Origin: Bacteroidaceae bacterium
GTDB taxonomy: Bacteria; Bacteroidota; Bacteroidia; Bacteroidales; Bacteroidaceae
DNA length: 5,858 nt
Direction of reading: 5' to 3'
NCBI GenBank assembly: GCA_017472905.1
Contig: JAFUNW010000377.1
Coordinates: 1 to 5,858, forward strand
The notes beneath the pieces were generated by a model. The model ran no database searches. It had not been told where the DNA came from and was given only the letters and a program-made list of their open reading frames with translations. Below, in pieces: positions 1 to 5,768 of the stretch (positions within the stretch are counted from its first letter, which is position 1; every line of letters starts with the position of its first letter). The position numbers were made by a program, and so were the translations under genes.

Positions 1-2
1 AT

Positions 3-146
3 TTCGAATAGCCGGATGAGTATTCTGCCGGTTTGAATATAACATCCAAAACTGTAAACACTCAATTGATATATATTTTTAGTAACTCTTTTTGTTTTGG
101 AGGAACAAATAGTGCGTTAGTATTGAAAAGAATAATAACTTTATAA
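3..146 (+). pseudogene. 3' end of FabB-type beta-ketoacyl-ACP synthase, interrupted by an in-frame TAG
   Basis: Only the last ~48 codons are in the window. The frame ends at TAA 144-146 and reads SNSFCFGGTNSALVLKR at positions 81-131, the C-terminal signature of FabB/FabF ketosynthases (E. coli FabB has a near-identical SNSFGFGGTNATLV stretch). The residues before it, PDEYSAGLNI, also align with the FabB tail. The enzyme family condenses acyl-ACP with malonyl-ACP. In the same frame, codon 9-11 is TAG, flanked by F-E before and P-D-E after, where FabB homologs have a sense residue. The break therefore looks like a point nonsense change (for example from CAG, GAG or AAG) and not a frameshift. 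If real, it removes about 45 residues including the FGGTN loop that lines the active site, so the protein would probably be inactive. A base-call error at the window edge cannot be excluded. The next gene starts 11 bases downstream, consistent with one operon. Family identity is near certain; pseudogene status is moderate. Confidence 0.6.
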
Positions 147-157
147 TAGATAATGAT

Positions 158-679
158 ATGAAAAGATTTTTTTTGATGCTTTACATCTTTTTAACAGCCC
201 TAACCGTACTTGCAAAGGATATTAAAGTTGTTGAGGGAAAACCCTCTATGAACAAGAGAGAAGGTGTGATTGAAGTCATCTTTGTCTGGGATGGTGCAAC
301 ATTTGCAAATAAGCACACTCTAAATGAACAATGGGGTGAAAAGTATGACCAATGTTTAGTGGATGGTGAATCTTTCTTTATTAAAGGATTTAATGAGAAA
401 GCAAAAAAACTTTCAATGATAATAACAGAAAAAGAGAATGCAAATTATACCATGAAAGTTGATTTTGTGAACTTTGATTATTTCTTTAGTGCAATGAGCG
501 CTATTCCCGGCCATAAGCATAAAGTATGGGCCAATATAACAATGACGGATAAAAATACAGGAGAGGTTGTATGGGTAGTAGAAGTTGACGAATTCGTAGG
601 AGACCGCGATTTTGTCAGATATGATAGCTATACAAAGATGATGACAGGCTTAGGAGAAAGAATAGCACGACTCAAGTAA
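158..679 (+). CDS. Small exported protein of unknown function in a polyene-type operon
   Basis: I do not recognise a named family with certainty. The 173-residue protein opens with a classic Sec signal peptide: MKR, a hydrophobic core at residues 4-18, and a V-L-A site predicting cleavage after A19. There is no lipobox Cys, so it is probably a soluble periplasmic protein and not a lipoprotein. The mature part has one Cys (C65), no later membrane segment, and alternating hydrophobic stretches suggesting a mostly beta fold. Its most distinctive region is GHKHKVWANITMTDKNTGE at residues 118-136 followed by VVWVVEVDE. The DKxTGE-type hairpin vaguely recalls small envelope proteins of CsgG/DUF4136 type, but that is weak. 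It lies 11 bases after a ketosynthase end and 10 before the methyltransferase, so it is almost certainly cotranscribed with them. A role in handling or inserting the lipid-linked product at the envelope is an inference from context. The ATG at 158 is the only start that keeps the complete signal peptide. Confidence 0.85.
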   Translation: MKRFFLMLYIFLTALTVLAKDIKVVEGKPSMNKREGVIEVIFVWDGATFANKHTLNEQWGEKYDQCLVDGESFFIKGFNEKAKKLSMIITEKENANYTMKVDFVNFDYFFSAMSAIPGHKHKVWANITMTDKNTGEVVWVVEVDEFVGDRDFVRYDSYTKMMTGLGERIARLK

Positions 680-689
680 AATAACGATT

Positions 690-1796
690 ATGATGGAACT
701 GTCTCCTGCTTTAAAGAAAAGATACACCTCAGATTCCATGTCAGCCCGCGAAGCACAGCGATTGGCGGAGTTTATAGCTTGGGGTCCTGTGGTTTTTCAA
801 GCATCTCGCTTGATGATAAAATTTGGCATCCTTGATTTGGTCCGAGATACAGAAAATGGAATGACACGTCAAGAAATCGTTGAAAAAACGAAACTTTCAG
901 ATTATGCTGTAAAATGTCTTCTAGAAGCGTCGCTCTGTATTGGAATCATTCTGGTCGACACGGAAACCAATCGCTTTACTATCAGTAAAACAGGATGGTT
1001 TTTGTTGAATGACCCAGCCACACGGGTCAATATTGATTTCAATCATGATGTAAATTATAAAGGTTGGTTTCATTTAGAAGAGTCTCTCTTAAATGGCAAA
1101 CCGGAAGGTTTGAAACATTTTGGAGATTGGTCTACGGTATATGAAGGCTTGTCAAGTTTACCCGAACATGTTCAGAAATCATGGTTTGGTTTTGACCATT
1201 TCTATAGTGACTCATCATTTCCAGAAGCTTTGGAAATAATCTTTAAAAAGAATCAGACTCATACTCTTTTCGATGTCGGAGGTAATACAGGCAAGTGGGC
1301 GCTTCAATGTGTCGAATATGACAAAGATGTAAATGTTACCATACTTGATCTACCTCAGCAAATAGACATGATGCAAGATAATGTAAAAGGGAAGAACGGA
1401 GCAGAGCGTATTACGGGATATGGAATTAACTTGTTGGACGAAAACGCCACATTCCCTCTATTGGAAGAAGGCGTAGATGCTATTTGGATGAGTCAATTTC
1501 TCGATTGTTTTTCAATGGAAGAAATTGTAAGCATTTTGAAGCGCGCCAAAAGTGCAATGACACAGAAAAGTAGAATCTACATTATGGAAACCCTATGGGA
1601 TCGCCAACGCTTTGAACCGGCAGCATTTTGTTTGACCATGACAAGTTTATACTTTACGGCAATAGCCAATGGAAATAGCAAGATGTATAATACAGAAGAT
1701 ATGGGAACATGTATTAAAATGGCCGGATTAGAAATTGAGGAAATTTATGATGGTCTAGGACAAGGCCATAGTATAATCAAGGTAAAATTGAAATAA
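690..1796 (+). CDS. SAM-dependent methyltransferase, acetylserotonin/CrtF O-methyltransferase-like fold
   Basis: This 368-residue cytoplasmic enzyme has the length and two-part layout of the O-methyltransferase family 2 (PF00891-type: ASMT, COMT, CrtF). Residues ~20-110 form a helical, winged-helix-like dimerisation domain (MTRQEIVEKTKLSDYAVKCL at 58-77). A Rossmann SAM domain follows, with glycine-rich motif I LFDVGGNTG (D195, G197, G198, G201) and the acidic strand-2 end LDLPQ (D220), which normally holds the SAM ribose. The segment usually reading L-H-D-W-x-D-E-E is here FLDCFSMEE (residues 270-278). The catalytic His is replaced by D272, which argues against standard phenol O-methylation. 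In aryl-polyene clusters a methyltransferase modifies the aryl head, and known heads (for example 4-hydroxy-3-methylphenyl) are C-methylated, so head-group C-methylation is my favoured role. Two adjacent ATGs (690 and 693) are possible starts. The gap to the ACP gene is 8 bases. Confidence 0.88.
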   Translation: MMELSPALKKRYTSDSMSAREAQRLAEFIAWGPVVFQASRLMIKFGILDLVRDTENGMTRQEIVEKTKLSDYAVKCLLEASLCIGIILVDTETNRFTISKTGWFLLNDPATRVNIDFNHDVNYKGWFHLEESLLNGKPEGLKHFGDWSTVYEGLSSLPEHVQKSWFGFDHFYSDSSFPEALEIIFKKNQTHTLFDVGGNTGKWALQCVEYDKDVNVTILDLPQQIDMMQDNVKGKNGAERITGYGINLLDENATFPLLEEGVDAIWMSQFLDCFSMEEIVSILKRAKSAMTQKSRIYIMETLWDRQRFEPAAFCLTMTSLYFTAIANGNSKMYNTEDMGTCIKMAGLEIEEIYDGLGQGHSIIKVKLK

Positions 1797-1804
1797 AACA
1801 ATAT

Positions 1805-2047
1805 ATGGAAAGAACAGAGATAGAAGAAAAAGTTAAAGTGATATTGATTGAAGAGATGGAGATAGATGAAGACAAAGTCTATGATGAATCTCGATTAAAA
1901 GATGATATGGGAATTGATAGCCTAGACTATATTGACATTATAGTTATTGTCGACAAAACATTCGGCTTCAAAATTAAACCGGAAGAGATGTCAAAAGTGA
2001 AGACGTTCAAGGATTTCTGTGACTACATTGAAGAAAAAATCGCATAA
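1805..2047 (+). CDS. Acyl carrier protein (first of two)
   Basis: This is an 80-residue acidic protein with the length and helical pattern of a stand-alone type II acyl carrier protein. The phosphopantetheine attachment motif is GIDSLD, with Ser39 as the predicted site. Helix I spans ~4-18 and helix II starts at DSLDYIDIIVIVD. The segment FKIKPEEMSKVKTFKDFCDYIEE is the usual helix III/IV end. Once modified by a phosphopantetheinyl transferase (not in this window), it would carry the starter aryl unit or the growing chain as a thioester for the neighbouring ketosynthases, dehydratase and acyltransferase. It differs clearly from the second carrier protein at 5497-5754, which has DSIDALEI and a different C-terminal half, so the two probably have separate jobs. 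It lies 8 bases after the methyltransferase and 5 before the acyltransferase. C64 is an uncommon residue in an ACP but need not matter. Confidence 0.95.
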   Translation: MERTEIEEKVKVILIEEMEIDEDKVYDESRLKDDMGIDSLDYIDIIVIVDKTFGFKIKPEEMSKVKTFKDFCDYIEEKIA

Positions 2048-2052
2048 TCTTT

Positions 2053-2928
2053 ATGGAAAAGAAGTGGGTTGGAACAACATTTGGCAATGAATGGATGCAT
2101 AAATGGCTCATTCGTATGTTACGCTATATAGACAATCGGATTTTATATTGTTTCGTAGCTATATTTGTGGTTCCTATCTGCCTTTTAGTTAATCCGAGTC
2201 GCGGAATCACATATCGTTATTTTAGGCAACGTCATAAATATGGAAGATTGAAAGCTGCTTGGAATACTTATCTAAATCATTGTCTATTCGGTCAAGTTGT
2301 GATTGACAAATTTGCAATGTATGCCGGAAAGAAATTTGAGATAGAGATAGAAGGATATGAATATTTTCTTAAATTAGCCAACAAGAAAGAAGGTTTTATA
2401 CAACTTAGTTCACACGTAGGTAATTATGAAATAGCCGGCTATACATTAAAAGCGAAAAAAAAAGGATTCTATGCATTGGTCTTCTTTGGCGAAAAGGCTT
2501 CTGTTATGCAAAACAGGATGAAGCTATTTGCTGACACAAATATTCATATGATAGCAATACGTCCTGACATGGGACATTTATTTGAAATTGAAGAAGCATT
2601 GGTTAATGGAGAAACTGTTAGCATGCCTGCAGACCGGATTTTTGGTTCTCAAAAGAAGATAACCTCACCATTCTTAGGAGCTTCGGCCGACTTTCCTTAT
2701 GGGCCATTCAGTGTTGCTACGATGCACGAGCTAGATGTTATTACCGTACATGTATTGAAAGAATCTTGGAATAAATATAAGATTATAGTAACCCCGCTTG
2801 CTTATGATAAGACTTCGTCTCGAAAAGAACAAATCTTAGAGCTAAAAACGGCTTATGTAAATGAACTTGAACGTATTGTGAAGCACTATCCGACACAGTG
2901 GTATAACTATTTTGAATTTTGGCAATAA
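2053..2928 (+). CDS. Membrane-anchored LpxL/HtrB-type lysophospholipid acyltransferase family protein
   Basis: This 291-residue protein is close to the usual ~290-310 of the LABLAT acyltransferase family (lipid A late acyltransferases LpxL/LpxM and relatives). A single N-terminal hydrophobic segment at residues 30-46 (ILYCFVAIFVVPICLLV) would anchor it on the inner face of the inner membrane. The catalytic HX4E motif is present as HVGNYE (H121, E126). Further family features are the MPADRIFGS block and the FLGASADFPYGPF block, the usual substrate-pocket motifs. Family members transfer an acyl chain from acyl-ACP to a lipid hydroxyl. Next to ACP, dehydratase and ketosynthase genes, it more likely attaches the finished polyene acyl chain to a membrane lipid than makes lipid A, but that is inference. 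It starts 5 bases after the ACP stop and ends 5 bases before the next ATG. A run of nine A's lies within it at 2455-2463, just after the catalytic motif. Confidence 0.92.
   Translation: MEKKWVGTTFGNEWMHKWLIRMLRYIDNRILYCFVAIFVVPICLLVNPSRGITYRYFRQRHKYGRLKAAWNTYLNHCLFGQVVIDKFAMYAGKKFEIEIEGYEYFLKLANKKEGFIQLSSHVGNYEIAGYTLKAKKKGFYALVFFGEKASVMQNRMKLFADTNIHMIAIRPDMGHLFEIEEALVNGETVSMPADRIFGSQKKITSPFLGASADFPYGPFSVATMHELDVITVHVLKESWNKYKIIVTPLAYDKTSSRKEQILELKTAYVNELERIVKHYPTQWYNYFEFWQ
2455..2463 (+). repeat. Poly-A tract (A9) inside the acyltransferase gene
   Basis: Nine consecutive A's lie within the codons for K-A-K-K-K-G, about 40 bases past the HX4E catalytic motif. The reading frame is intact as given. 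Mononucleotide runs of this size can slip during replication or sequencing, so the tract is a possible on/off or error site. Nothing in the sequence shows that it is used for phase variation. Confidence 0.35.
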
Positions 2929-2933
2929 CTAGT

Positions 2934-3389
2934 ATGAAAGAAGAAGATTATGAAAATCCATTAGATGATTTTGTAAGCAACTTGGATATACATTCCTTAT
3001 TGCCTCAGCAAGAACCATTCATTATGGTTGATCAATTAAAGCATTTCGACATGAAACGCATTGTTACTTCCACAAAAATTTATTCTGATAATATCTTTGT
3101 GAAATCCAATAAAATGTCCCCCTCTGGATTAATAGAAAATATGGCACAAACCTGTGCTGCAAGAATTGGTTATATTAATAAATACATATTAAAAAAGGGA
3201 ATACAAATCGGTTTTATAGGTGCAGTTCGTGATTTTGTAGTACATCAATTACCGAAAGTAGACGATGTGATATACACTGAAATCGATGTACAAGAAGAGG
3301 TCTTTGGGATGATTTTAGTATCAGCATCCATTAAGACAACAGAATCCGTTTGCGCAACAGCTGAATTGAAGATCGCAATAAAAGAATAA
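2934..3389 (+). CDS. 3-hydroxyacyl-ACP dehydratase-like (FabZ/FabA hotdog) protein lacking the catalytic His
   Basis: This 151-residue single-hotdog protein has the length of FabZ. The LLPQQEPFIMVD block (residues 22-33) matches the FabZ LPHRYPFLLVD strand, and SGLIENMAQTCAARIGY (64-80) matches the central-helix motif GVLxxEAMAQ, keeping the catalytic-position Glu as E68. In FabZ the partner His lies 14 residues earlier, in GHFPG. Here that position is I54 in DNIFVKSNKMSPS and no His is near, so either the family uses another residue or this copy is a non-catalytic partner subunit. The expected role is dehydration of 3-hydroxyacyl-ACP to leave double bonds in the polyene. A TTG at 2919 is also in frame but overlaps the acyltransferase. 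The ATG at 2934 is preferred because it gives the 5-base gap typical of this operon and a protein starting MKEEDYENP. The thioesterase follows after 6 bases. Confidence 0.85.
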   Translation: MKEEDYENPLDDFVSNLDIHSLLPQQEPFIMVDQLKHFDMKRIVTSTKIYSDNIFVKSNKMSPSGLIENMAQTCAARIGYINKYILKKGIQIGFIGAVRDFVVHQLPKVDDVIYTEIDVQEEVFGMILVSASIKTTESVCATAELKIAIKE

Positions 3390-3395
3390 GAATTC

Positions 3396-3809
3396 ATGGA
3401 ACTTAAGACATCAAAGAATATTGAAATAAGATTTGGAGAAGTTGACATGATGAACATTGTGTGGCATGGTTCATATCCTTCGTATCTAGAAGATGCTCGC
3501 GAAGCGTTTGGAGAAAAATTTGGTTTGTCATATCAAAGTTATATTGACCATCGTTATTATGCGCCAATTGTGGATCTTCAGATAAAGTATAAATATCCAT
3601 TGCGATATGGTTGCAAACCTCGTATAGATATCATTTATCGCCCAACAGAAGCAGCAAAAATTATTTTTGATTATGAAATATATGATAGCGTAGACAACAC
3701 CTTGTATTGCAAAGCGCGTACAATACAAGTCTTTATGGATTTAAATTATAATTTGGTGTTGACAAATCCGGAATTCTTTGTAAAGTGGAAGAAAAAATGG
3801 CAACAATAA
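3396..3809 (+). CDS. Acyl-CoA/ACP thioesterase, 4-hydroxybenzoyl-CoA thioesterase (YbgC/4HBT) family
   Basis: This is a 137-residue hotdog protein of typical 4HBT-family length. The N-terminal signature RFGEVDMMNIVWHGSYPSYLED (residues 12-33) matches the family pattern of an early strand, an Asp, IVW/VVYH, and Y-x-x-Y-x-E-x-AR. The Asp at residue 17 corresponds to the catalytic Asp of this family, and the AREAFGEKFG helix follows. DLQIKYKYPLRYG near residue 55-65 is the usual central strand. The family hydrolyses acyl-CoA or acyl-ACP thioesters. In this operon it would release the chain from its carrier or clear misprimed chains; which one is not visible. It starts 6 bases after the dehydratase stop. 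Its last 13 bases overlap the preferred ATG of the following ketosynthase, suggesting translational coupling. It could instead have lost hydrolysis, but the retained Asp argues against that. Confidence 0.9.
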   Translation: MELKTSKNIEIRFGEVDMMNIVWHGSYPSYLEDAREAFGEKFGLSYQSYIDHRYYAPIVDLQIKYKYPLRYGCKPRIDIIYRPTEAAKIIFDYEIYDSVDNTLYCKARTIQVFMDLNYNLVLTNPEFFVKWKKKWQQ

Positions 3810-5488
3810 TAGCAAATAATATTATATCGCCATTAGGTTTTACAACCGAGGCAAATTACGAAGCAGTTATAAAGGGGAAAACAGCTTTATGTCACTATGA
3901 TAGCATAGAAGGAGTTCCTTTTCCTTTCACGGCAGCATTGTTTTCAGAAGAACAAAAGAATACGTTGTTGATTGAAGGATACACAATGTTTGAATCTTTA
4001 GCCATTCATTCGATAAAATCAGCCTTAAGTAATTGTACAATCCTAATTGATAAGCGTACGGCTTTGATTATAAGCTCTACAAAGTCTAATGTAGAGCTAT
4101 TAGGTAATAAAGGTGAAGCAGATAATGTTGTAAACCCGGGAGTTGCCGCAAGAAAAATAGCCCAAGCTATCGGAATATGTACAATGCCTATAGTAGTATG
4201 TAATGCATGTATTTCGGGAGTATCCGCAATCATATTAGGAGAAAGATTACTAAAATTAGAATTATACGACCACATTATCGTTTGCGGAGTAGATAGACAA
4301 AGTCCGTTTATTATCTCCGGTTTTTATTCACTTAAAGCTCTCTCTGAAGAGCCATGTAAACCTTTCGATATTGAACGAATCGGACTGAATTTAGGTGAAA
4401 GTGCTGCGACCATCATTCTTTCACGAACATTGAAAGAAGATAAGAATTTATGGCATATTAGAAAAGGGGCAACAAGAAATGATGCATTTCATATAACGAA
4501 TCCTTCACCACAAGGAGATGGATGCTATGAGTCCATAATGTCTGTGACTCGCAATATAGATATAAATAGCTTAGCTTTAATTAACGCTCATGGAACAGCT
4601 ACAATGTATAACGACCAAATGGAAGCAAAAGCTATAAAACGTGCAGGATTATCCCATTTATCAGTAAATGCTTTAAAAGGGTATTTTGGACATACAATGG
4701 GCACTGCCGGTATATTGGAAACTATTTTAACGATGCACTCTATTGACAAGGGAATAGTTCTAGGTACTAAAGGATTCGAGGAAATAGGTGTGAGTGGAGG
4801 AATAAATGTCCATTCAAACAATATTTTAACGCAAAAAAGTAATTTTATAAAGATCATATCAGGTTTTGGAGGTTGCAATGCCGCAATTCATTTGTCTCAT
4901 GAAGAAAAAACGGATTTAAAGTTTAATGTGTTAAATATGAATGTTGCTCATAAACTATATCTGACTCCAAGAATTTTAGAAGTAGACAATGTAAAACAGG
5001 AAATCGAGACAAAAAGCAACACCTTAAATTGGTTGTACAAGAATAAAATAGGAAATTATCCAAAGTATTATAAAATGGACGGACTTGCCCGTCTAGGTTT
5101 TATTGCGTCAGAAATCATATTAACCCAAGAAAATCAAGAACGTTTTATTCGAAACGAGAAACGAGCTGTTATTCTTTTCAATAAAAGTGGAACTATCCAT
5201 GCAGACAAAGAATATCTGGAAACTATTTCAGATACAGATAATTATTTCCCATCACCATCAGAATTTGTATACACTTTACCTAATATAGTAAATGGAGAAA
5301 TTGCGATCCGTAATGGATATTGTGGAGAAACCTGCTTCTATATTTTGCCCGAAAAAAACACCGAAATTATCACACGAATTTTGCAAGCTTCATTTTTAGA
5401 TGAAAATATTGAAACAATTCTGGCCGGATGGATTGAGTATCACTCTGATGAAAATTTTGAAACAGAAATGTATATAATCAATAAATAA
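3797..5488 (+). CDS. Beta-ketoacyl-ACP synthase fused to a C-terminal degenerate half-ketosynthase domain
   Basis: The 563-residue product is about 190 residues longer than a single ketosynthase. Residues 1-~370 are a full KS domain with an intact Cys-His-His set: C138 in CNACISGVSAI, H265 in INAHGTATMYND (normally HGTGT), K294 and H299 in LKGYFGHTMGTAG, and FGGCNA at 357-362. It should elongate ACP-bound chains. Residues ~375-563 carry a second module: YYKMDGLARLGF from ~424, AVILFNKSG, the block FPSPSEFVYTLPN, then NGEIAIRNGYCGE. These resemble the first half of a KS up to the nucleophile elbow, but where the active Cys would be there is only LPEKN. It is thus a Cys-less, chain-length-factor-like remnant or partner domain. 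I believe such half-KS proteins often occur as separate small proteins in Bacteroidota clusters, so the fusion is notable. GTG at 3785 is in frame, but ATG 3797 gives a normal KS start (MATIIANNIISPLG) and overlaps the thioesterase by only 13 bases. Confidence 0.9.
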   Translation: MATIIANNIISPLGFTTEANYEAVIKGKTALCHYDSIEGVPFPFTAALFSEEQKNTLLIEGYTMFESLAIHSIKSALSNCTILIDKRTALIISSTKSNVELLGNKGEADNVVNPGVAARKIAQAIGICTMPIVVCNACISGVSAIILGERLLKLELYDHIIVCGVDRQSPFIISGFYSLKALSEEPCKPFDIERIGLNLGESAATIILSRTLKEDKNLWHIRKGATRNDAFHITNPSPQGDGCYESIMSVTRNIDINSLALINAHGTATMYNDQMEAKAIKRAGLSHLSVNALKGYFGHTMGTAGILETILTMHSIDKGIVLGTKGFEEIGVSGGINVHSNNILTQKSNFIKIISGFGGCNAAIHLSHEEKTDLKFNVLNMNVAHKLYLTPRILEVDNVKQEIETKSNTLNWLYKNKIGNYPKYYKMDGLARLGFIASEIILTQENQERFIRNEKRAVILFNKSGTIHADKEYLETISDTDNYFPSPSEFVYTLPNIVNGEIAIRNGYCGETCFYILPEKNTEIITRILQASFLDENIETILAGWIEYHSDENFETEMYIINK

Positions 5489-5496
5489 TTTTTAGT

Positions 5497-5754
5497 ATGG
5501 AAGAATTAGTATTAAAACTCAAAGAACAGTTAATTGAAGTTCTTAGATTGGATGATTTAACCCCAGAGGATATTGACTCACAAGCTCCTCTATTTGGAGA
5601 TGGTTTGGGATTAGATTCTATTGATGCATTGGAAATTATTGTTTTACTAGAAAAACAATATGGTATACGTTTGGCTAATGCAGCAGAGGGAAAAGCCATT
5701 TTCACCAACATAGAAAACATTGCCAAATACGTATTTGAAAACAAAAAGAAATAA
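5497..5754 (+). CDS. Acyl carrier protein (second of two)
   Basis: This 85-residue carrier protein has the phosphopantetheine motif GLDSIDALEI, with Ser41 as the attachment site. The preceding PLFGDGLGLDS is typical of the carrier proteins in aryl-polyene clusters. Helix II continues as ALEIIVLLEKQYG. The C-terminal half (LANAAEGKAIFTNIENIAKYVFE) is longer than in the first ACP and contains a small-residue NAAEGK loop before helix III/IV. It would hold the acyl intermediate for the flanking ketosynthases: the KS fusion ends 8 bases upstream and the next KS begins 14 bases downstream. That flanking suggests a role as elongation carrier, while the first ACP sits by the methyltransferase and acyltransferase; this division of labour is inferred. 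It ends in a basic KKK tail. Confidence 0.95.
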   Translation: MEELVLKLKEQLIEVLRLDDLTPEDIDSQAPLFGDGLGLDSIDALEIIVLLEKQYGIRLANAAEGKAIFTNIENIAKYVFENKKK

Positions 5755-5768
5755 GCTTGACGTAATTT

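Noticed and set aside
1..157. Promoter for the operon upstream of the exported protein
   Set aside because: The stretch is coding sequence of the preceding ketosynthase almost to the next ATG. The 11-base gap holds no room for a promoter, and I saw no convincing -33/-7 Bacteroidota elements.
167..174. T8 run in the signal-peptide codons as a phase-variation switch
   Set aside because: It is short and simply encodes Phe codons in an AT-rich genome. Nothing shows length variation.
158..220. Lipoprotein signal on the exported protein
   Set aside because: There is no Cys near the predicted cleavage site (V-L-A then K-D), so a type I signal peptide is the better reading.
2053..2928. Acyltransferase as a housekeeping lipid A acyltransferase
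   Set aside because: The fold fits, but the gene is embedded between ACP and dehydratase genes of a polyene-type operon, so a cluster-specific role is more likely. It is not excluded by sequence alone.
2919..2933. TTG start at 2919 for the dehydratase-like gene
   Set aside because: It overlaps the acyltransferase end and adds only five residues. ATG 2934 gives a spacing like the other junctions.
3785..3796. GTG start at 3785 for the ketosynthase fusion
   Set aside because: It adds MEEK ahead of the normal KS N-terminus and deepens the overlap with the thioesterase. ATG 3797 fits the family better.
3245..5744. Several minus-strand open frames of 65-96 codons (for example 3245-3457, 4006-4275, 4588-4878, 5478-5744)
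   Set aside because: They lie wholly or almost wholly opposite well-supported plus-strand genes, have no family-like motifs, and break the single-strand operon layout.
5755..5768. Terminator or regulatory site in the 14-base gap before the last gene
   Set aside because: It is too short and shows no inverted repeat.
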